Shown here: positions 8,906 through 17,300 of the stretch, piece by piece
Layout: each line of letters begins with the position of its first letter
How positions within the stretch are numbered: position 1 is the first letter of the stretch
Assembly (NCBI RefSeq): GCF_002101555.1
Contig: NZ_LQOL01000074.1
Span: 35,589-99,588, forward strand
Length of the DNA: 64,000 nucleotides
Source of the DNA: Mycolicibacterium canariasense
GTDB taxonomy: Bacteria > Actinomycetota > Actinomycetes > Mycobacteriales > Mycobacteriaceae
Direction of reading: 5' to 3'
Position numbers and translations under genes: made by a program
The notes under the pieces: model-generated
The model's database searches: none
Told to the model about the DNA's origin: nothing
What the model saw: the letters and a program-made list of their open reading frames with translations, nothing else

Positions 8906-8964
8906 GTCCAGGTTCCCGAGAAATCCACAATCCCTGAGAAAGACTCTCAGGAAACGTCCAGGTT
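8906..8964. promoter_or_regulatory. Operator-like repeats between BI-1 gene and echA9
   Basis: The divergent gap holds a perfect dyad CCTGAGA-N5-TCTCAGG (8933-8951), flanked by two direct copies of GTCCAGGTT (8906-8914 and 8956-8964), 50 bp apart. The arrangement suggests a regulator-binding region for one or both genes. The protein is not identifiable; a resemblance to loosely repeated MprA boxes is only suggestive. Confidence 0.4.
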
Positions 8965-9025
8965 GATCTTGGTCAAACCCTACCCGTCGCCAGACCCGCC
9001 GGGGCGACGAACTAGATTGCAATCC

Positions 9026-10063
9026 GTGACCGAAAACGAGGACATCCTAGTAAGTGTCCGCAACGGCGTCGGGATCCTGACGCTGAACCGGCCCAAAGCG
9101 ATCAACTCGCTCAACGACGTCATGGTCGCCGGCATCGCACAGGCCCTCGACGCGTGGGAACACGACGATTCCGTCACGACCGTCCTGCTCACCGGGGCCG
9201 GCGAGCGCGGCCTGTGCGCCGGTGGCGACGTCGTCGCCCTGTATCACTCCGCCCGGCAAGGCGGGGCGGCGGCGCGAAAGTTCTGGTGGGACGAATACCT
9301 GCTCAACGCCCATATCGGCCGCTACCCGAAACCGTATGTGTCCCTGATGGACGGCATCGTGATGGGCGGCGGTGTCGGGGTTGGCGCGCACGGCAACGTC
9401 CGCGTCGTCACCGAGAAGACCAAGATGGGCATGCCCGAGGTCGGCATCGGCTTCATCCCCGACGTCGGTGGCACCTATCTGCTGTCCCGAGCCCCCGGCC
9501 GGCTGGGCCTGCACGCCGCCCTGACCGGCGCCCCGTTCACCGGTGCGGACGCCATCGCGATGGGTTTCGCCGACCACTATGTCCCGCATGACCGGCTTGC
9601 CGACTTCGCCGAGGCCGTCGTCACCGACGGGCACGACGATGCCCTGCGGTCCTACGCCGAGGAACCACCGGCCAGTGACCTTGCCGCTCAGCGGGATTGG
9701 ATCGACGCCTGTTACGCCGGGGACACCGTTGCCGACATCCTCACCGACCTGCGCGGCCACGACGACCCGGCGGCCAGGGCCGCGGCCGACCTGATCGCCA
9801 CCCGGTCCCCCATCGCCCTGGCCGTCACCCTCACCGCGGTGCGTCGTGCGGCCCACCTGCACAGCCTGGAAGAGGTGCTGGTGCAGGAGTTCCGGGTCTC
9901 GGTGGCCTCGGTGAAATCGCACGATTTCGTCGAAGGCATCCGCGCCCAGCTGGTGGACAAGGACCGCAACCCGCAGTGGTCGCCCGCCGCGCTGGAACTC
10001 TGCGATGATGCGGCCGTCGACGCCTATTTCGCCTCCGCCGACCCCGATCTCACCTTCTCATAA
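9026..10063 (+). CDS. echA9: Enoyl-CoA hydratase/3-hydroxyisobutyryl-CoA hydrolase family protein
   Basis: The 345-aa length from GTG 9026 equals that of Rv1071c (EchA9). The crotonase fold is clear: GERGLCAGGDVVALY forms the first oxyanion segment and MGGGVGVGAHG the second. 'MPEVGIGFIPDVGGTYLLSR' and the long C-terminal part are typical of 3-hydroxyisobutyryl-CoA hydrolases, so valine catabolism is as likely as a hydratase role. echA8 follows 9 bp downstream, giving a two-gene operon of crotonases. Confidence 0.88.
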   Translation: MTENEDILVSVRNGVGILTLNRPKAINSLNDVMVAGIAQALDAWEHDDSVTTVLLTGAGERGLCAGGDVVALYHSARQGGAAARKFWWDEYLLNAHIGRYPKPYVSLMDGIVMGGGVGVGAHGNVRVVTEKTKMGMPEVGIGFIPDVGGTYLLSRAPGRLGLHAALTGAPFTGADAIAMGFADHYVPHDRLADFAEAVVTDGHDDALRSYAEEPPASDLAAQRDWIDACYAGDTVADILTDLRGHDDPAARAAADLIATRSPIALAVTLTAVRRAAHLHSLEEVLVQEFRVSVASVKSHDFVEGIRAQLVDKDRNPQWSPAALELCDDAAVDAYFASADPDLTFS

Positions 10064-10072
10064 GGAGACCCG

Positions 10073-10849
10073 ATGACTGACCACGAGACCATCCTGGTGA
10101 CCCGCGACGGTCGTGTCGGCACCATCACGCTGAACCGGCCCAAGGCGCTCAACGCACTCAACAGTCAAGTGATGCACGAGGTCACCTCGGCCGCAGCCGA
10201 ATTCGACGCCGACCCGGGCATCGGCGCCATCATCGTCACCGGCAGCGAGAAGGCCTTCGCCGCCGGCGCCGATATCAAGGAGATGGCCGACCTGTCCTTC
10301 GCCGAGGTGTTCAGCCAGGACTTCTTCGCGTTGTGGGGCACGTTCGCCGCCACCCGCACCCCCACCATCGCCGCCGTCGCCGGCTATGCCCTGGGCGGCG
10401 GCTGCGAACTGGCCATGATGTGCGACCTGCTGATCGCCGCCGACACCGCCAAGTTCGGTCAGCCCGAGATCAAGCTCGGCGTGCTGCCCGGCATGGGCGG
10501 CAGCCAGCGGCTGACCCGGGCCATCGGCAAGGCCAAGGCCATGGACCTGATCCTGACCGGCCGCACCATCGACGCCGCCGAGGCCGAACGCAGCGGCCTG
10601 GTGTCCCGGGTGGTGCCCGCCGACAGCCTGCTGGAAGAGGCCAACGCCGTTGCCGCCACCATCGCCGGGATGTCGTTGTCGGCCGCGCGGATGGCCAAGG
10701 AGGCGGTCAACCGGGCCTTCGAGTCCACCCTGGCCGAGGGTCTGCTCTACGAGCGCCGGCTGTTCCATTCGGCCTTCGCCACCGACGACCAGACCGAGGG
10801 CATGAACGCGTTCACCGAGAAGCGCGCGCCGAACTTCACGCATCGTTAA
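10073..10849 (+). CDS. echA8: Enoyl-CoA hydratase
   Basis: This 258-aa crotonase matches Rv1070c (EchA8). Landmarks: GSEKAFAAGADIKEMADLS (oxyanion hole and acyl-CoA adenine loop), YALGGGCELAMMCDLLIA with the first catalytic Glu region, and QPEIKLGVLPGMGGSQRLTR carrying the second Glu. It hydrates 2-enoyl-CoA in beta-oxidation. AAGGAG precedes ATG 10073, and the gene is 9 bp from echA9. The next gene starts 9 bp downstream, so all three may be cotranscribed. Confidence 0.93.
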   Translation: MTDHETILVTRDGRVGTITLNRPKALNALNSQVMHEVTSAAAEFDADPGIGAIIVTGSEKAFAAGADIKEMADLSFAEVFSQDFFALWGTFAATRTPTIAAVAGYALGGGCELAMMCDLLIAADTAKFGQPEIKLGVLPGMGGSQRLTRAIGKAKAMDLILTGRTIDAAEAERSGLVSRVVPADSLLEEANAVAATIAGMSLSAARMAKEAVNRAFESTLAEGLLYERRLFHSAFATDDQTEGMNAFTEKRAPNFTHR

Positions 10850-10858
10850 AGTCGAGCG

Positions 10859-12556
10859 GTGAGCACCGCCGCCGAGACCGAAGCACCGGAACAACCGGAT
10901 ACACTCCCGGCGCCCAAGCGGGCCTGGTGGATTCGCCACTACACCTTCTTCGGCACCGCCGTGGGTTTGCTGTTCATCTGGCTGTCGATGACGCCGTCGC
11001 TGCTGCCGCGCGGCCCGCTGTTCCAGGGACTGGTCAGCGGCGCCGCGGGTGCGATCGGTTACCTGCTGGGCGTCTTCGCGGTGTGGCTGGTGCGGTTCAT
11101 GCGCTCCAAGGACACCAGCCCGCCAGCCCCCAAATGGGCGTGGACGGTGCTCATCGTGGTCGGAATCGCCGGCCAGATCGCGGCCATCGTGTGGTTCCAC
11201 GTGTGGCAGGACGACGTCCGTGATCTGTTCGGTGTGCCGCGCCTGACCTTCTGGGACCACCCGCTCACGGCGGTGCTGTCCATCGTCTTCCTGTTCGCGT
11301 TCGTCGAAATCGGCCAGCTGGTCGACAGATTGGTGCACTTCCTGGTCCGCCAGCTGGAGCGGGTCGCGCCGCCGCGGGTGTCGGCGACGGTCGCGGTGGC
11401 GCTGCTGCTGGCGCTGGGTATCGCACTGCTCAACGGTGTGGTCGTGCGCTTCGCGATGTCCACCATCAACAACACCTTCGAGTCGGTCAACAACGAGACC
11501 GATCCCGAAAATCCCGCTCCCACAACACCTTTGCGTTCGGGCGGGCCACAATCGCTGGTCAGCTGGGAGTCACTGGGCCACCAGGGCCGGATCTTCGTCT
11601 CCGGCGGCCCGTCGGTGCAAGATCTGTCGAAGTTCAACGGCGCCAACGCCGTCGAACCGATCCGGGCCTACGCCGGGCTGAACTCAGCCGAGGGCATCAA
11701 GGCGATCGCCAAGCTGGCCGCCGAGGAGCTGCGGCGCGCCGGCGGGCTGAACCGCAAGGTCATCGCCGTGGCCACCACCACCGGCACGGGTTGGATCAAC
11801 GAGGCCGAGGCGTCGGCGCTGGAGTACATGTACAACGGCGACACCGCCATCGTGTCCATGCAGTACTCGTTCCTGCCCAGCTGGATTTCGTTCCTGGTGG
11901 ACAAGGAGAACGCCCGTCAGGCCGGCCAGGCGCTGTTCGAACAGGTCGACGCGATGGTGCGCGAACTGCCCGAGAACAGGCGGCCCAAGCTGGTGGTGTT
12001 CGGGGAGAGCCTGGGCTCCTTCGGCGGTGAGGCGCCCTTCCTGGCCCTGAACAACCTGGTCGCCCGCACCGACGGCGCGCTGTTCTCCGGACCCACGTTC
12101 AACAACACCATCTGGACCGACCTGACCATCAATCGCGATGCGGGGTCCCCGCAGTGGCTGCCGATCTACGACAAGGGCGAGAACGCGAGGTTCGTGGCGC
12201 GGCCCGACAACCTGAACCGGCCCGCCGATCCGTGGTCGACGCCGCGGGTGGTCTACCTGCAGCACGCCTCCGACCCCATCGCGTGGTGGAACCCGGATCT
12301 GCTGTTCGCCAAACCCGATTGGCTGAAAGAGCCACGGGGCTATGACGTTTCGCCGCGCATGGAATGGATCCCGGTGGTGACGTTCCTGCAGGTGTCGGCC
12401 GACATGGCGGTGGCCGTCGACGTGCCGGACGGCCACGGCCACGTCTACGTGCGCGACGTCGCCAACGCCTGGGCGGCCGTGCTGCAGCCACCGGGCTGGA
12501 CCCCGGCCAAGACCGACGCGCTGCGCCCGCTGCTACACCCGAGCGCCGGCACCTAG
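10859..12556 (+). CDS. Membrane-anchored alpha/beta-hydrolase (Rv1069c type)
   Basis: A 565-aa protein beginning at GTG. The N-terminal ~200 residues hold about four membrane helices (for example YTFFGTAVGLLFIWLSMTPS, WTVLIVVGIAGQIAAIVWF, VSATVAVALLLALGIALLNG). The C-terminal soluble part has the hydrolase nucleophile elbow VVFGESLGSFGGEA (Gly-Glu-Ser-Leu-Gly) and 'DVPDGHGHVY' with a likely catalytic His. This is the family of Rv1069c (Abhydrolase_9). Orthologous position after echA8 supports it. The substrate is unknown; a cell-envelope lipid is plausible. Its 3' end overlaps the convergent rhodanese gene by 24 bp. Confidence 0.83.
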   Translation: MSTAAETEAPEQPDTLPAPKRAWWIRHYTFFGTAVGLLFIWLSMTPSLLPRGPLFQGLVSGAAGAIGYLLGVFAVWLVRFMRSKDTSPPAPKWAWTVLIVVGIAGQIAAIVWFHVWQDDVRDLFGVPRLTFWDHPLTAVLSIVFLFAFVEIGQLVDRLVHFLVRQLERVAPPRVSATVAVALLLALGIALLNGVVVRFAMSTINNTFESVNNETDPENPAPTTPLRSGGPQSLVSWESLGHQGRIFVSGGPSVQDLSKFNGANAVEPIRAYAGLNSAEGIKAIAKLAAEELRRAGGLNRKVIAVATTTGTGWINEAEASALEYMYNGDTAIVSMQYSFLPSWISFLVDKENARQAGQALFEQVDAMVRELPENRRPKLVVFGESLGSFGGEAPFLALNNLVARTDGALFSGPTFNNTIWTDLTINRDAGSPQWLPIYDKGENARFVARPDNLNRPADPWSTPRVVYLQHASDPIAWWNPDLLFAKPDWLKEPRGYDVSPRMEWIPVVTFLQVSADMAVAVDVPDGHGHVYVRDVANAWAAVLQPPGWTPAKTDALRPLLHPSAGT

Positions 12557-12913
12557 CACCGGGGCGAGGGCGTGATAGCCGCCCACCACATCCGTGGCCC
12601 GGTGCAGGCCCAGGTCCTGCAGGGCGGCGGCCGCCAGGCTGGAGGTGTAGCCCTCCGAGCACAGGATCACCCATTCGACGTCGTCGTCGGTGGCCTGCGG
12701 CAGCCGGGCGTCGCTGGTCGGGTCGGCCCGCCACTCCAGGACATTGCGCTCGATCAGCAGGGCGCCCGGCACCTCACCCTCGGCGGCACGCTGGGCGGCC
12801 GGCCGGATGTCGACCAGCAGCGCACCGCGTTCCAGCGCCGCCGGCACCTCGTGGGCTTCCAACCGGCGCAGCCGCGACCGGGCGGCGGCCAGCACATCGT
12901 CGATACGGCTCAT
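12533..12913 (-). CDS. Rhodanese-domain sulfurtransferase (Rv1066 type)
   Basis: A 126-aa single rhodanese domain with active-site loop CSEGYTSS (Cys then an anion-binding loop) and the N-terminal 'LVDIRPAAQRAAEGEVPGALLIERNVLEW' segment. It should transfer sulfane sulfur. The start ATG 12913 sits 2 bp from the stop of the upstream cysteine dioxygenase gene, so the two are translationally coupled and together suggest handling of cysteine-derived sulfur. It overlaps the convergent hydrolase end. Confidence 0.85.
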   Translation of the reverse strand: MSRIDDVLAAARSRLRRLEAHEVPAALERGALLVDIRPAAQRAAEGEVPGALLIERNVLEWRADPTSDARLPQATDDDVEWVILCSEGYTSSLAAAALQDLGLHRATDVVGGYHALAPVLGAGARV

Positions 12914-12914
12914 G

Positions 12915-13565
12915 TCATCCCTCCGGTGCGTCGGTCAGCTGCGTCCGGTTGCGCCGCAATGTCTGCCGGTCGGTGACCTCGTAATAGGACATCGCGGTCA
13001 GTGGTGGTGAGTAGGCGTGCACGCTCAGCGTGATCGGGGCAGCGGGCACTCCAACCGATCCCCCGGTCGCTACGCTCCTGCCCGCCGAAACCGATCCCCC
13101 GGTCGCTACGCTCCTACCCGCCGAAACCGATCCCCCGGTCGCTACGCTCCTGCCCGCCGCAGAGGGCGCCCACACCACGTCATGCACCCAGCCCAGCGGG
13201 AACGCCGCCTGATCACCGGCGCGCAGCCGACGGCGTTTGAGCGCCTCGCCGTTCCAGCGGGTCTCGGTGAGGGCGCCCGACACCACCGTCAGCGCGCCCA
13301 GTGACCCACCGTGATCGTGCAATTCGGTGGACCGGTCCGGGACCCAGCTGATCAGCCAGATGTCGAGCTCGTCATCGCCGTAGAGACGGCTGTACCAGCG
13401 TTCGTCGGTGGGCGGACCGCCGGCGCGCAGCAACCGGTCGTACCGGCCGGACAGCACGTCGTCGGCGCAGCGGTCGGTGGCGTTGAGCAGGTCGGGCAGC
13501 CGCAGCCGGGTGGGCGCGGACACCGCGGGCGGGGAAATGGGCGCAGAAGCAGGGGCGGAAACCAT
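12915..13565 (-). CDS. Cysteine dioxygenase-like cupin protein with 36-bp coding repeats
   Basis: A 216-aa protein from ATG 13565 (TGGAG upstream). The cupin iron site is seen in 'RSTELHDHGGSLGALTVVSG' (HxH) and later 'GWVHDVVW' (third His), with 'AGDQAAFPLGWVHD' as in bacterial cysteine dioxygenases, which oxidise cysteine to cysteine sulfinate. Between the last His strand and the C-terminal 'ITLSVHAYSPPLTAMSYYEV' strand lies a 12-residue unit (core SVATGGSVSAGR) repeated three times, which is not part of the family fold. It forms an operon with the rhodanese. Position resembles Rv1065. Confidence 0.78.
   Translation of the reverse strand: MVSAPASAPISPPAVSAPTRLRLPDLLNATDRCADDVLSGRYDRLLRAGGPPTDERWYSRLYGDDELDIWLISWVPDRSTELHDHGGSLGALTVVSGALTETRWNGEALKRRRLRAGDQAAFPLGWVHDVVWAPSAAGRSVATGGSVSAGRSVATGGSVSAGRSVATGGSVGVPAAPITLSVHAYSPPLTAMSYYEVTDRQTLRRNRTQLTDAPEG
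13054..13158. repeat. 36-bp tandem repeat (3 copies) inside the cysteine dioxygenase gene
   Basis: Three near-identical 36-bp units start at 13054, 13090 and 13126, sharing the core GATCCCCCGGTCGCTACG; the only internal difference is one base in the second unit and divergence at the end of the third. The period is a multiple of three, so the gene stays open and encodes a Ser/Gly/Ala-rich insert. It has the look of a mycobacterial VNTR locus. Confidence 0.9.
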
Positions 13566-13683
13566 GGGTGACTCCAGAAACGACGAACGGATAGCGGGCG
13601 TTGGCGCTCTCAACGAGCGCGACAACAGCCTCGGAAACCGGTCCCCTCCGTCACGACCGCGAGTGTTGCATAGATTGGGGTGC

Positions 13684-14118
13684 ATGCGCAGCTACCCGAT
13701 CCTGGTGATGGCGGCCGCGGTAACCGTCCTCGCCGGTTGTTCGTCGCACCCCGAGACACCGACCGCATCGAGCCCGACCTCTGCAACGCCGATCTCGGAG
13801 CCGCCCCCGCTGCCGCAGGAGAAGCCGCTGCCGGAGGGCGCCGTCGCGGTCTCCCCCGGCGGTGTCACCACCGCCGTCGACGTCCCCTCCGACGCCACCG
13901 AATCCCAGTACGGACAGGCCTGTCACGCCGCCAAGCTGTGGCTCGACGAGCAGCACGCCGAACCGCGCACCCTCGTCGAGGCGTACCTCAAGACCCTGCA
14001 GGCCCCCGATGCCAAGGGCCCGGGCAGCTTCAACACCCCATGGGCGCAACTGACGCCGGCCCAACAGGCCGGTGTCATCATGGCGGCCAATGCCGCGGCC
14101 AACGGCGAGTGCGGCTGA
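13684..14118 (+). CDS. lpqV: Lipoprotein LpqV
   Basis: A 144-aa exported lipoprotein: signal peptide followed by lipobox VLAGC (Cys ~20), a Pro/Ser/Thr-rich linker, then a ~90-residue domain with two more Cys (YGQACHAAKLW and the C-terminal NGECG). It matches Rv1064c (LpqV) in position, size and the Rv1063c neighbour. Function is unknown. It is divergent from the cysteine dioxygenase gene, whose start lies ~120 bp away. Confidence 0.88.
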   Translation: MRSYPILVMAAAVTVLAGCSSHPETPTASSPTSATPISEPPPLPQEKPLPEGAVAVSPGGVTTAVDVPSDATESQYGQACHAAKLWLDEQHAEPRTLVEAYLKTLQAPDAKGPGSFNTPWAQLTPAQQAGVIMAANAAANGECG

Positions 14119-14187
14119 ACCCTTCGAATCAGGGTGAGCAGAAGCACGCCGCGCACCGGGGCGCTCGACATACGGCAGGATGGAAGC

Positions 14188-14967
14188 GTGGACTTTCGCA
14201 ATCGGACCGCACTGATCACCGGCGCCAGCGGCGGGATCGGTGAGGAGTTCGCGCACCAACTGTCCGGTCTCGGGGCAAACCTGGTGCTGGTCGCGCGCCG
14301 CGCGGACAAGCTCGAGGACCTGCGGGCCACCCTGTTGCGCAGCACTCCCGGCGTCACCATCGACGTGATCGCCGCCGACCTGTCCGTGCCGGGATCGGGC
14401 GCACAGCTGTTCGACCAGATTCAGCAGCTTGGCCGGCACGTCGACATCCTGATCAACAATGCCGGCGTCGGATCGTACGGCCGCTTCGCCGAACTGGACC
14501 CCGAGGCCCTGACCGCCCAGATCCAGCTGAACTGCGGGACGCTGGTCGATCTGACCGCCCGGTTCCTGCCGCCGATGATCAAGGCGGGCAACGGCTTGGT
14601 GCTCAACGTCGCCTCCACCGCGGCGTTCCAGCCCACCCCGACCATGGCGGTCTACGGTGCGACGAAGGCTTTCGTGTTGTCGTTCACCGAGGCGCTGTGG
14701 CAAGAGACCAAGGGCACCGGCGTCCGGGTGCTGGCACTGTGCCCGGGGGCCACCGAGACCGAGTTCTTCGCGCGCACCGGTAAGCAGTTCATGACCCGCG
14801 GCCGGCAGACCTCCCGGCAGGTGGTCGACACCGCGCTGGCCGCGGTGGACAGATCCGGCCCGACGGTCGTCTCCGGGCTCGTCAACACCGTGCTGGCCGC
14901 CGGCGCCCGGTTGCTGCCCGGCCGGCTGCTGGCGCCGGTGAGCCAGCGCATCATGAAGGAATCCTGA
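14188..14967 (+). CDS. Short-chain dehydrogenase/reductase
   Basis: A 259-aa SDR from GTG 14188. It shows the NAD(P)-binding TGASGGIGEEFA, the NNAGVGSYG segment, a Ser in 'NVASTAAFQPTPTMAVYGATKAF' and the catalytic YxxxK as YGATK. 'VLALCPGATETEF' fits the classical family that includes mycobacterial mycolate-reductase-like SDRs. The substrate is unknown. It is 6 bp upstream of the patatin gene, so they likely form an operon and may act on the same lipid pool. Confidence 0.87.
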   Translation: MDFRNRTALITGASGGIGEEFAHQLSGLGANLVLVARRADKLEDLRATLLRSTPGVTIDVIAADLSVPGSGAQLFDQIQQLGRHVDILINNAGVGSYGRFAELDPEALTAQIQLNCGTLVDLTARFLPPMIKAGNGLVLNVASTAAFQPTPTMAVYGATKAFVLSFTEALWQETKGTGVRVLALCPGATETEFFARTGKQFMTRGRQTSRQVVDTALAAVDRSGPTVVSGLVNTVLAAGARLLPGRLLAPVSQRIMKES

Positions 14968-14973
14968 CCGCCG

Positions 14974-15927
14974 ATGCGGGTCGCCCTTGCCCTCGGCAGT
15001 GGAGGTGCGCGGGGTTACGCGCACATCGGGGTCATCAACGAGTTGACCGACCGCGGTTACGACATCGTCGGCATCGCCGGATCCTCGATGGGCGCGCTGG
15101 TCGGCGGCCTGTACGCCGCGGGCAAGCTCGACGAATTCGCCGTCTGGGCAAGCTCATTGACCCAACGGGCGGTGCTGCGGCTGCTGGATCCCTCGATCAG
15201 TTCACCCGGGGTGCTGCGGGCCGGCAAGATTCTGGATGCGGTCCGCGAGATCCTCGGCGATGCCACCATCGAGCGGCTGCCCATCCCGTACACGGCGGTG
15301 TCCACCGATCTGATCGCGGGTAAATCGGTGTGGATGCAGCGCGGCCCGCTCGACGACGCGATCCGGGCGTCCATCGCGATTCCGGGCATCTTCACCCCGC
15401 ACGTGGTCGACGGCCGCCTGCTGGCCGACGGGGGCATCCTGGACCCGCTGCCGATGGCGCCGATCGCCGCCGTCAACGCCGACCTGACCATCGCCATCAG
15501 CCTGTCCGGACCGGATCCGGCCACCCGGCCCGGTGAGCCCGAACCGCGGCCGACCGCCGAGTTCCTGGGCCGAATGTGGCGCAGCACAACGGCTTTGCTG
15601 GACACCACGGCCGCCCAGCGGGTGCTGGACACGCCGGCCGCGCGGTCGGTGCTCAGCCGGTTCAGCAGCGCCGTCGAACCGGAGGGTCCCCTCGAGGAGA
15701 CCCCCGGCCTGCCGTCGGCACCGCGGCTGGGCAGCTTCGAGATCATGAATCGGACCATCGACATCGCGCAGGCGGCGCTGGCGCGACACACCCTGGCGGC
15801 CTACCCGCCCGACCTGCTGATCGAGGTGCCCCGCACCGCGTGCCGCAGCCTGGAGTTCCACCGCGCCGACGAGGTCATCGAGATCGGCCAGGAGCTGGCC
15901 GCGGCCGCACTCGGCGCGCTGGACTGA
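14974..15927 (+). CDS. Patatin-like phospholipase, RssA family (Rv1063c type)
   Basis: A 317-aa protein with the patatin dyad: glycine-rich oxyanion loop GSGGARGYAHIGV at the N-terminus, nucleophile elbow GSSMG and the Asp in LADGGILDPLPMAP. The long C-terminal part is typical of RssA-type bacterial patatins. It corresponds to Rv1063c by position. It should hydrolyse acyl esters of lipids inside the cell; no signal peptide is visible. It ends one base before the convergent second patatin. Confidence 0.87.
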   Translation: MRVALALGSGGARGYAHIGVINELTDRGYDIVGIAGSSMGALVGGLYAAGKLDEFAVWASSLTQRAVLRLLDPSISSPGVLRAGKILDAVREILGDATIERLPIPYTAVSTDLIAGKSVWMQRGPLDDAIRASIAIPGIFTPHVVDGRLLADGGILDPLPMAPIAAVNADLTIAISLSGPDPATRPGEPEPRPTAEFLGRMWRSTTALLDTTAAQRVLDTPAARSVLSRFSSAVEPEGPLEETPGLPSAPRLGSFEIMNRTIDIAQAALARHTLAAYPPDLLIEVPRTACRSLEFHRADEVIEIGQELAAAALGALD

Positions 15928-15928
15928 T

Positions 15929-16777
15929 TCAGCGGGACAGGAATTCGGCCACGGCCGCCGCGACCCGGCGCCCATGCGCCCGGCCCGCCTCTGCCGACGG
16001 CCGACGACACCGGGGATCGAGCGGATCGCGCCCGAATGCCACCAGCGCGTCGTCGTCGGCGAAGACGGCCATCGAGGCGCCGGGGAAGGCCGCGATCTCG
16101 TCGGCGACACCGCCACTGAACGGGGACGGGGCGTTGCGGGCGGCCGGCACCAGCACCAGCACCGCCTCGCAGTCCATGGCCGCGCTGGTGTTCACCGCGC
16201 TACGCACCCCGCCGTCCATGTAGCGGCGCGCCCCGATGCTGACCGGCGGCCAGGCGCCGGGTACCGCGCAGCTGGCGGCGACGGCGTCGACCAGCGGGAC
16301 CCCCGATGTGGGTGTGAACACCGCCAGTTCGCCGGTGGCCACGTCGACGGCGGTGATCCGCAGGTCGCGGTCCGGCCAGTGCTGTGCGGGCAGCCGGTGG
16401 GCGATCACCTCACGGCGCACCGCCTCGGGCACGGTCTCGGCCGCCACCGCGATCGCACCGATCCGGCGCAGCCGGGATTCGGTGCTCCCGGATTCGCCGA
16501 GCGCGGTGACGAACAGCTGGGCCACCTCGTCGATGTCGACGCCGGGGGCGATTTCGTGCGTCTCCTCGGCGATCTGCCGGGCGTAGAGGTCAGCGAGCGC
16601 GGTGCCGCTGCTCACCTGGGCGGCGACGGCGGAGCCGGCCGAGGTGCCCAGCAACACGTCGGCGGCCAGCACGGCGGCCGCGGTGTCCGGGGCGGCGTCG
16701 GCGATACCGGCCAGCACCCCGGTCTCCCAGGCGATGCCGGCCACGCCGCCACCGGCCAGGACCAGGCCACGTTTCAC
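15929..16777 (-). CDS. Patatin-like phospholipase (Rv1062 type)
   Basis: A 282-aa patatin with oxyanion loop LAGGGVAGIAWETGVLAG, elbow GTSAGS and the dyad Asp in YMDGGVRSAVN. It is distinct in sequence from the adjacent patatin at 14974-15927 and matches Rv1062. The two patatins are convergent with no intergenic space. Upstream (minus order) lies the SRPBCC gene 12 bp away, so the two are probably cotranscribed. Confidence 0.87.
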   Translation of the reverse strand: MKRGLVLAGGGVAGIAWETGVLAGIADAAPDTAAAVLAADVLLGTSAGSAVAAQVSSGTALADLYARQIAEETHEIAPGVDIDEVAQLFVTALGESGSTESRLRRIGAIAVAAETVPEAVRREVIAHRLPAQHWPDRDLRITAVDVATGELAVFTPTSGVPLVDAVAASCAVPGAWPPVSIGARRYMDGGVRSAVNTSAAMDCEAVLVLVPAARNAPSPFSGGVADEIAAFPGASMAVFADDDALVAFGRDPLDPRCRRPSAEAGRAHGRRVAAAVAEFLSR

Positions 16778-16789
16778 GGTCGCTCGAAC

Positions 16790-17272
16790 CTAGCGGACCA
16801 ACTGGTCGGACAGTTCGGCCAGGGACTGGGCGGCATAGCCTTTCCACAGCCTGCCGAACACCGGCAGCAACGGTGCCGTCAGCGCGGACCGCGGGTGGAT
16901 GGTCCAGCGCCAGGTCACCAGGGTGCCGGTGCCCGCCGGTTCGAACAGCCACTGGCCGTCGACGCTGGAGACCAGCGGCGCCAACGGTCCCGTGACATCG
17001 GTGAGCCGGTAGCCGAAGGACCGGGGCGGATCGTAGGAGGTCAGTTCCTCGCGCATGCTGCCGCCGCCGGTGAGGACGACGGTGCGGGACTGGCCCACCG
17101 CGTCCCAGGCCCCGGTCTGGTCGCGGGTCTCCTTGATCGGCGGGATGGGCCCGTACCAGCGCCGGAACAATGTCGGCAGCGGCATGGGCACCATGTCGCG
17201 GAACAGGTCCTCGGGCAGGACCGGAATCGCCCGTGATTGCTCCACCGCCAGCGGCTGCGCCATGATGGCCAT
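16790..17272 (-). CDS. SRPBCC-family (polyketide cyclase-like) protein
   Basis: A ~160-aa protein with features of the START-like fold: 'DLFRDMVPMPLPTLFRRWYGPIPPIKET', central strands 'SMREELTSYDPPRSFGYRLTDV', 'GQWLFEPAGTGTLVTWRWTIHP' and a long C-terminal helix. Such proteins bind hydrophobic ligands. The start is uncertain: ATG 17272 is used, but an in-frame ATG at 17302 would overlap the divergent alcohol dehydrogenase. No ligand can be inferred. Confidence 0.72.
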   Translation of the reverse strand: MAIMAQPLAVEQSRAIPVLPEDLFRDMVPMPLPTLFRRWYGPIPPIKETRDQTGAWDAVGQSRTVVLTGGGSMREELTSYDPPRSFGYRLTDVTGPLAPLVSSVDGQWLFEPAGTGTLVTWRWTIHPRSALTAPLLPVFGRLWKGYAAQSLAELSDQLVR

Positions 17273-17300
17273 GGTAGCCGGGGCCGACCGAGGGAGCGCC

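Noticed and set aside
10058..11551. 497-codon minus-strand frame
   Set aside because: Antisense to echA8 and the Rv1069c-like gene; His/Gln/Arg-rich product without family features.
13054..13158. CRISPR array
   Set aside because: Units are contiguous 36-bp copies without variable spacers and lie in frame inside a gene.
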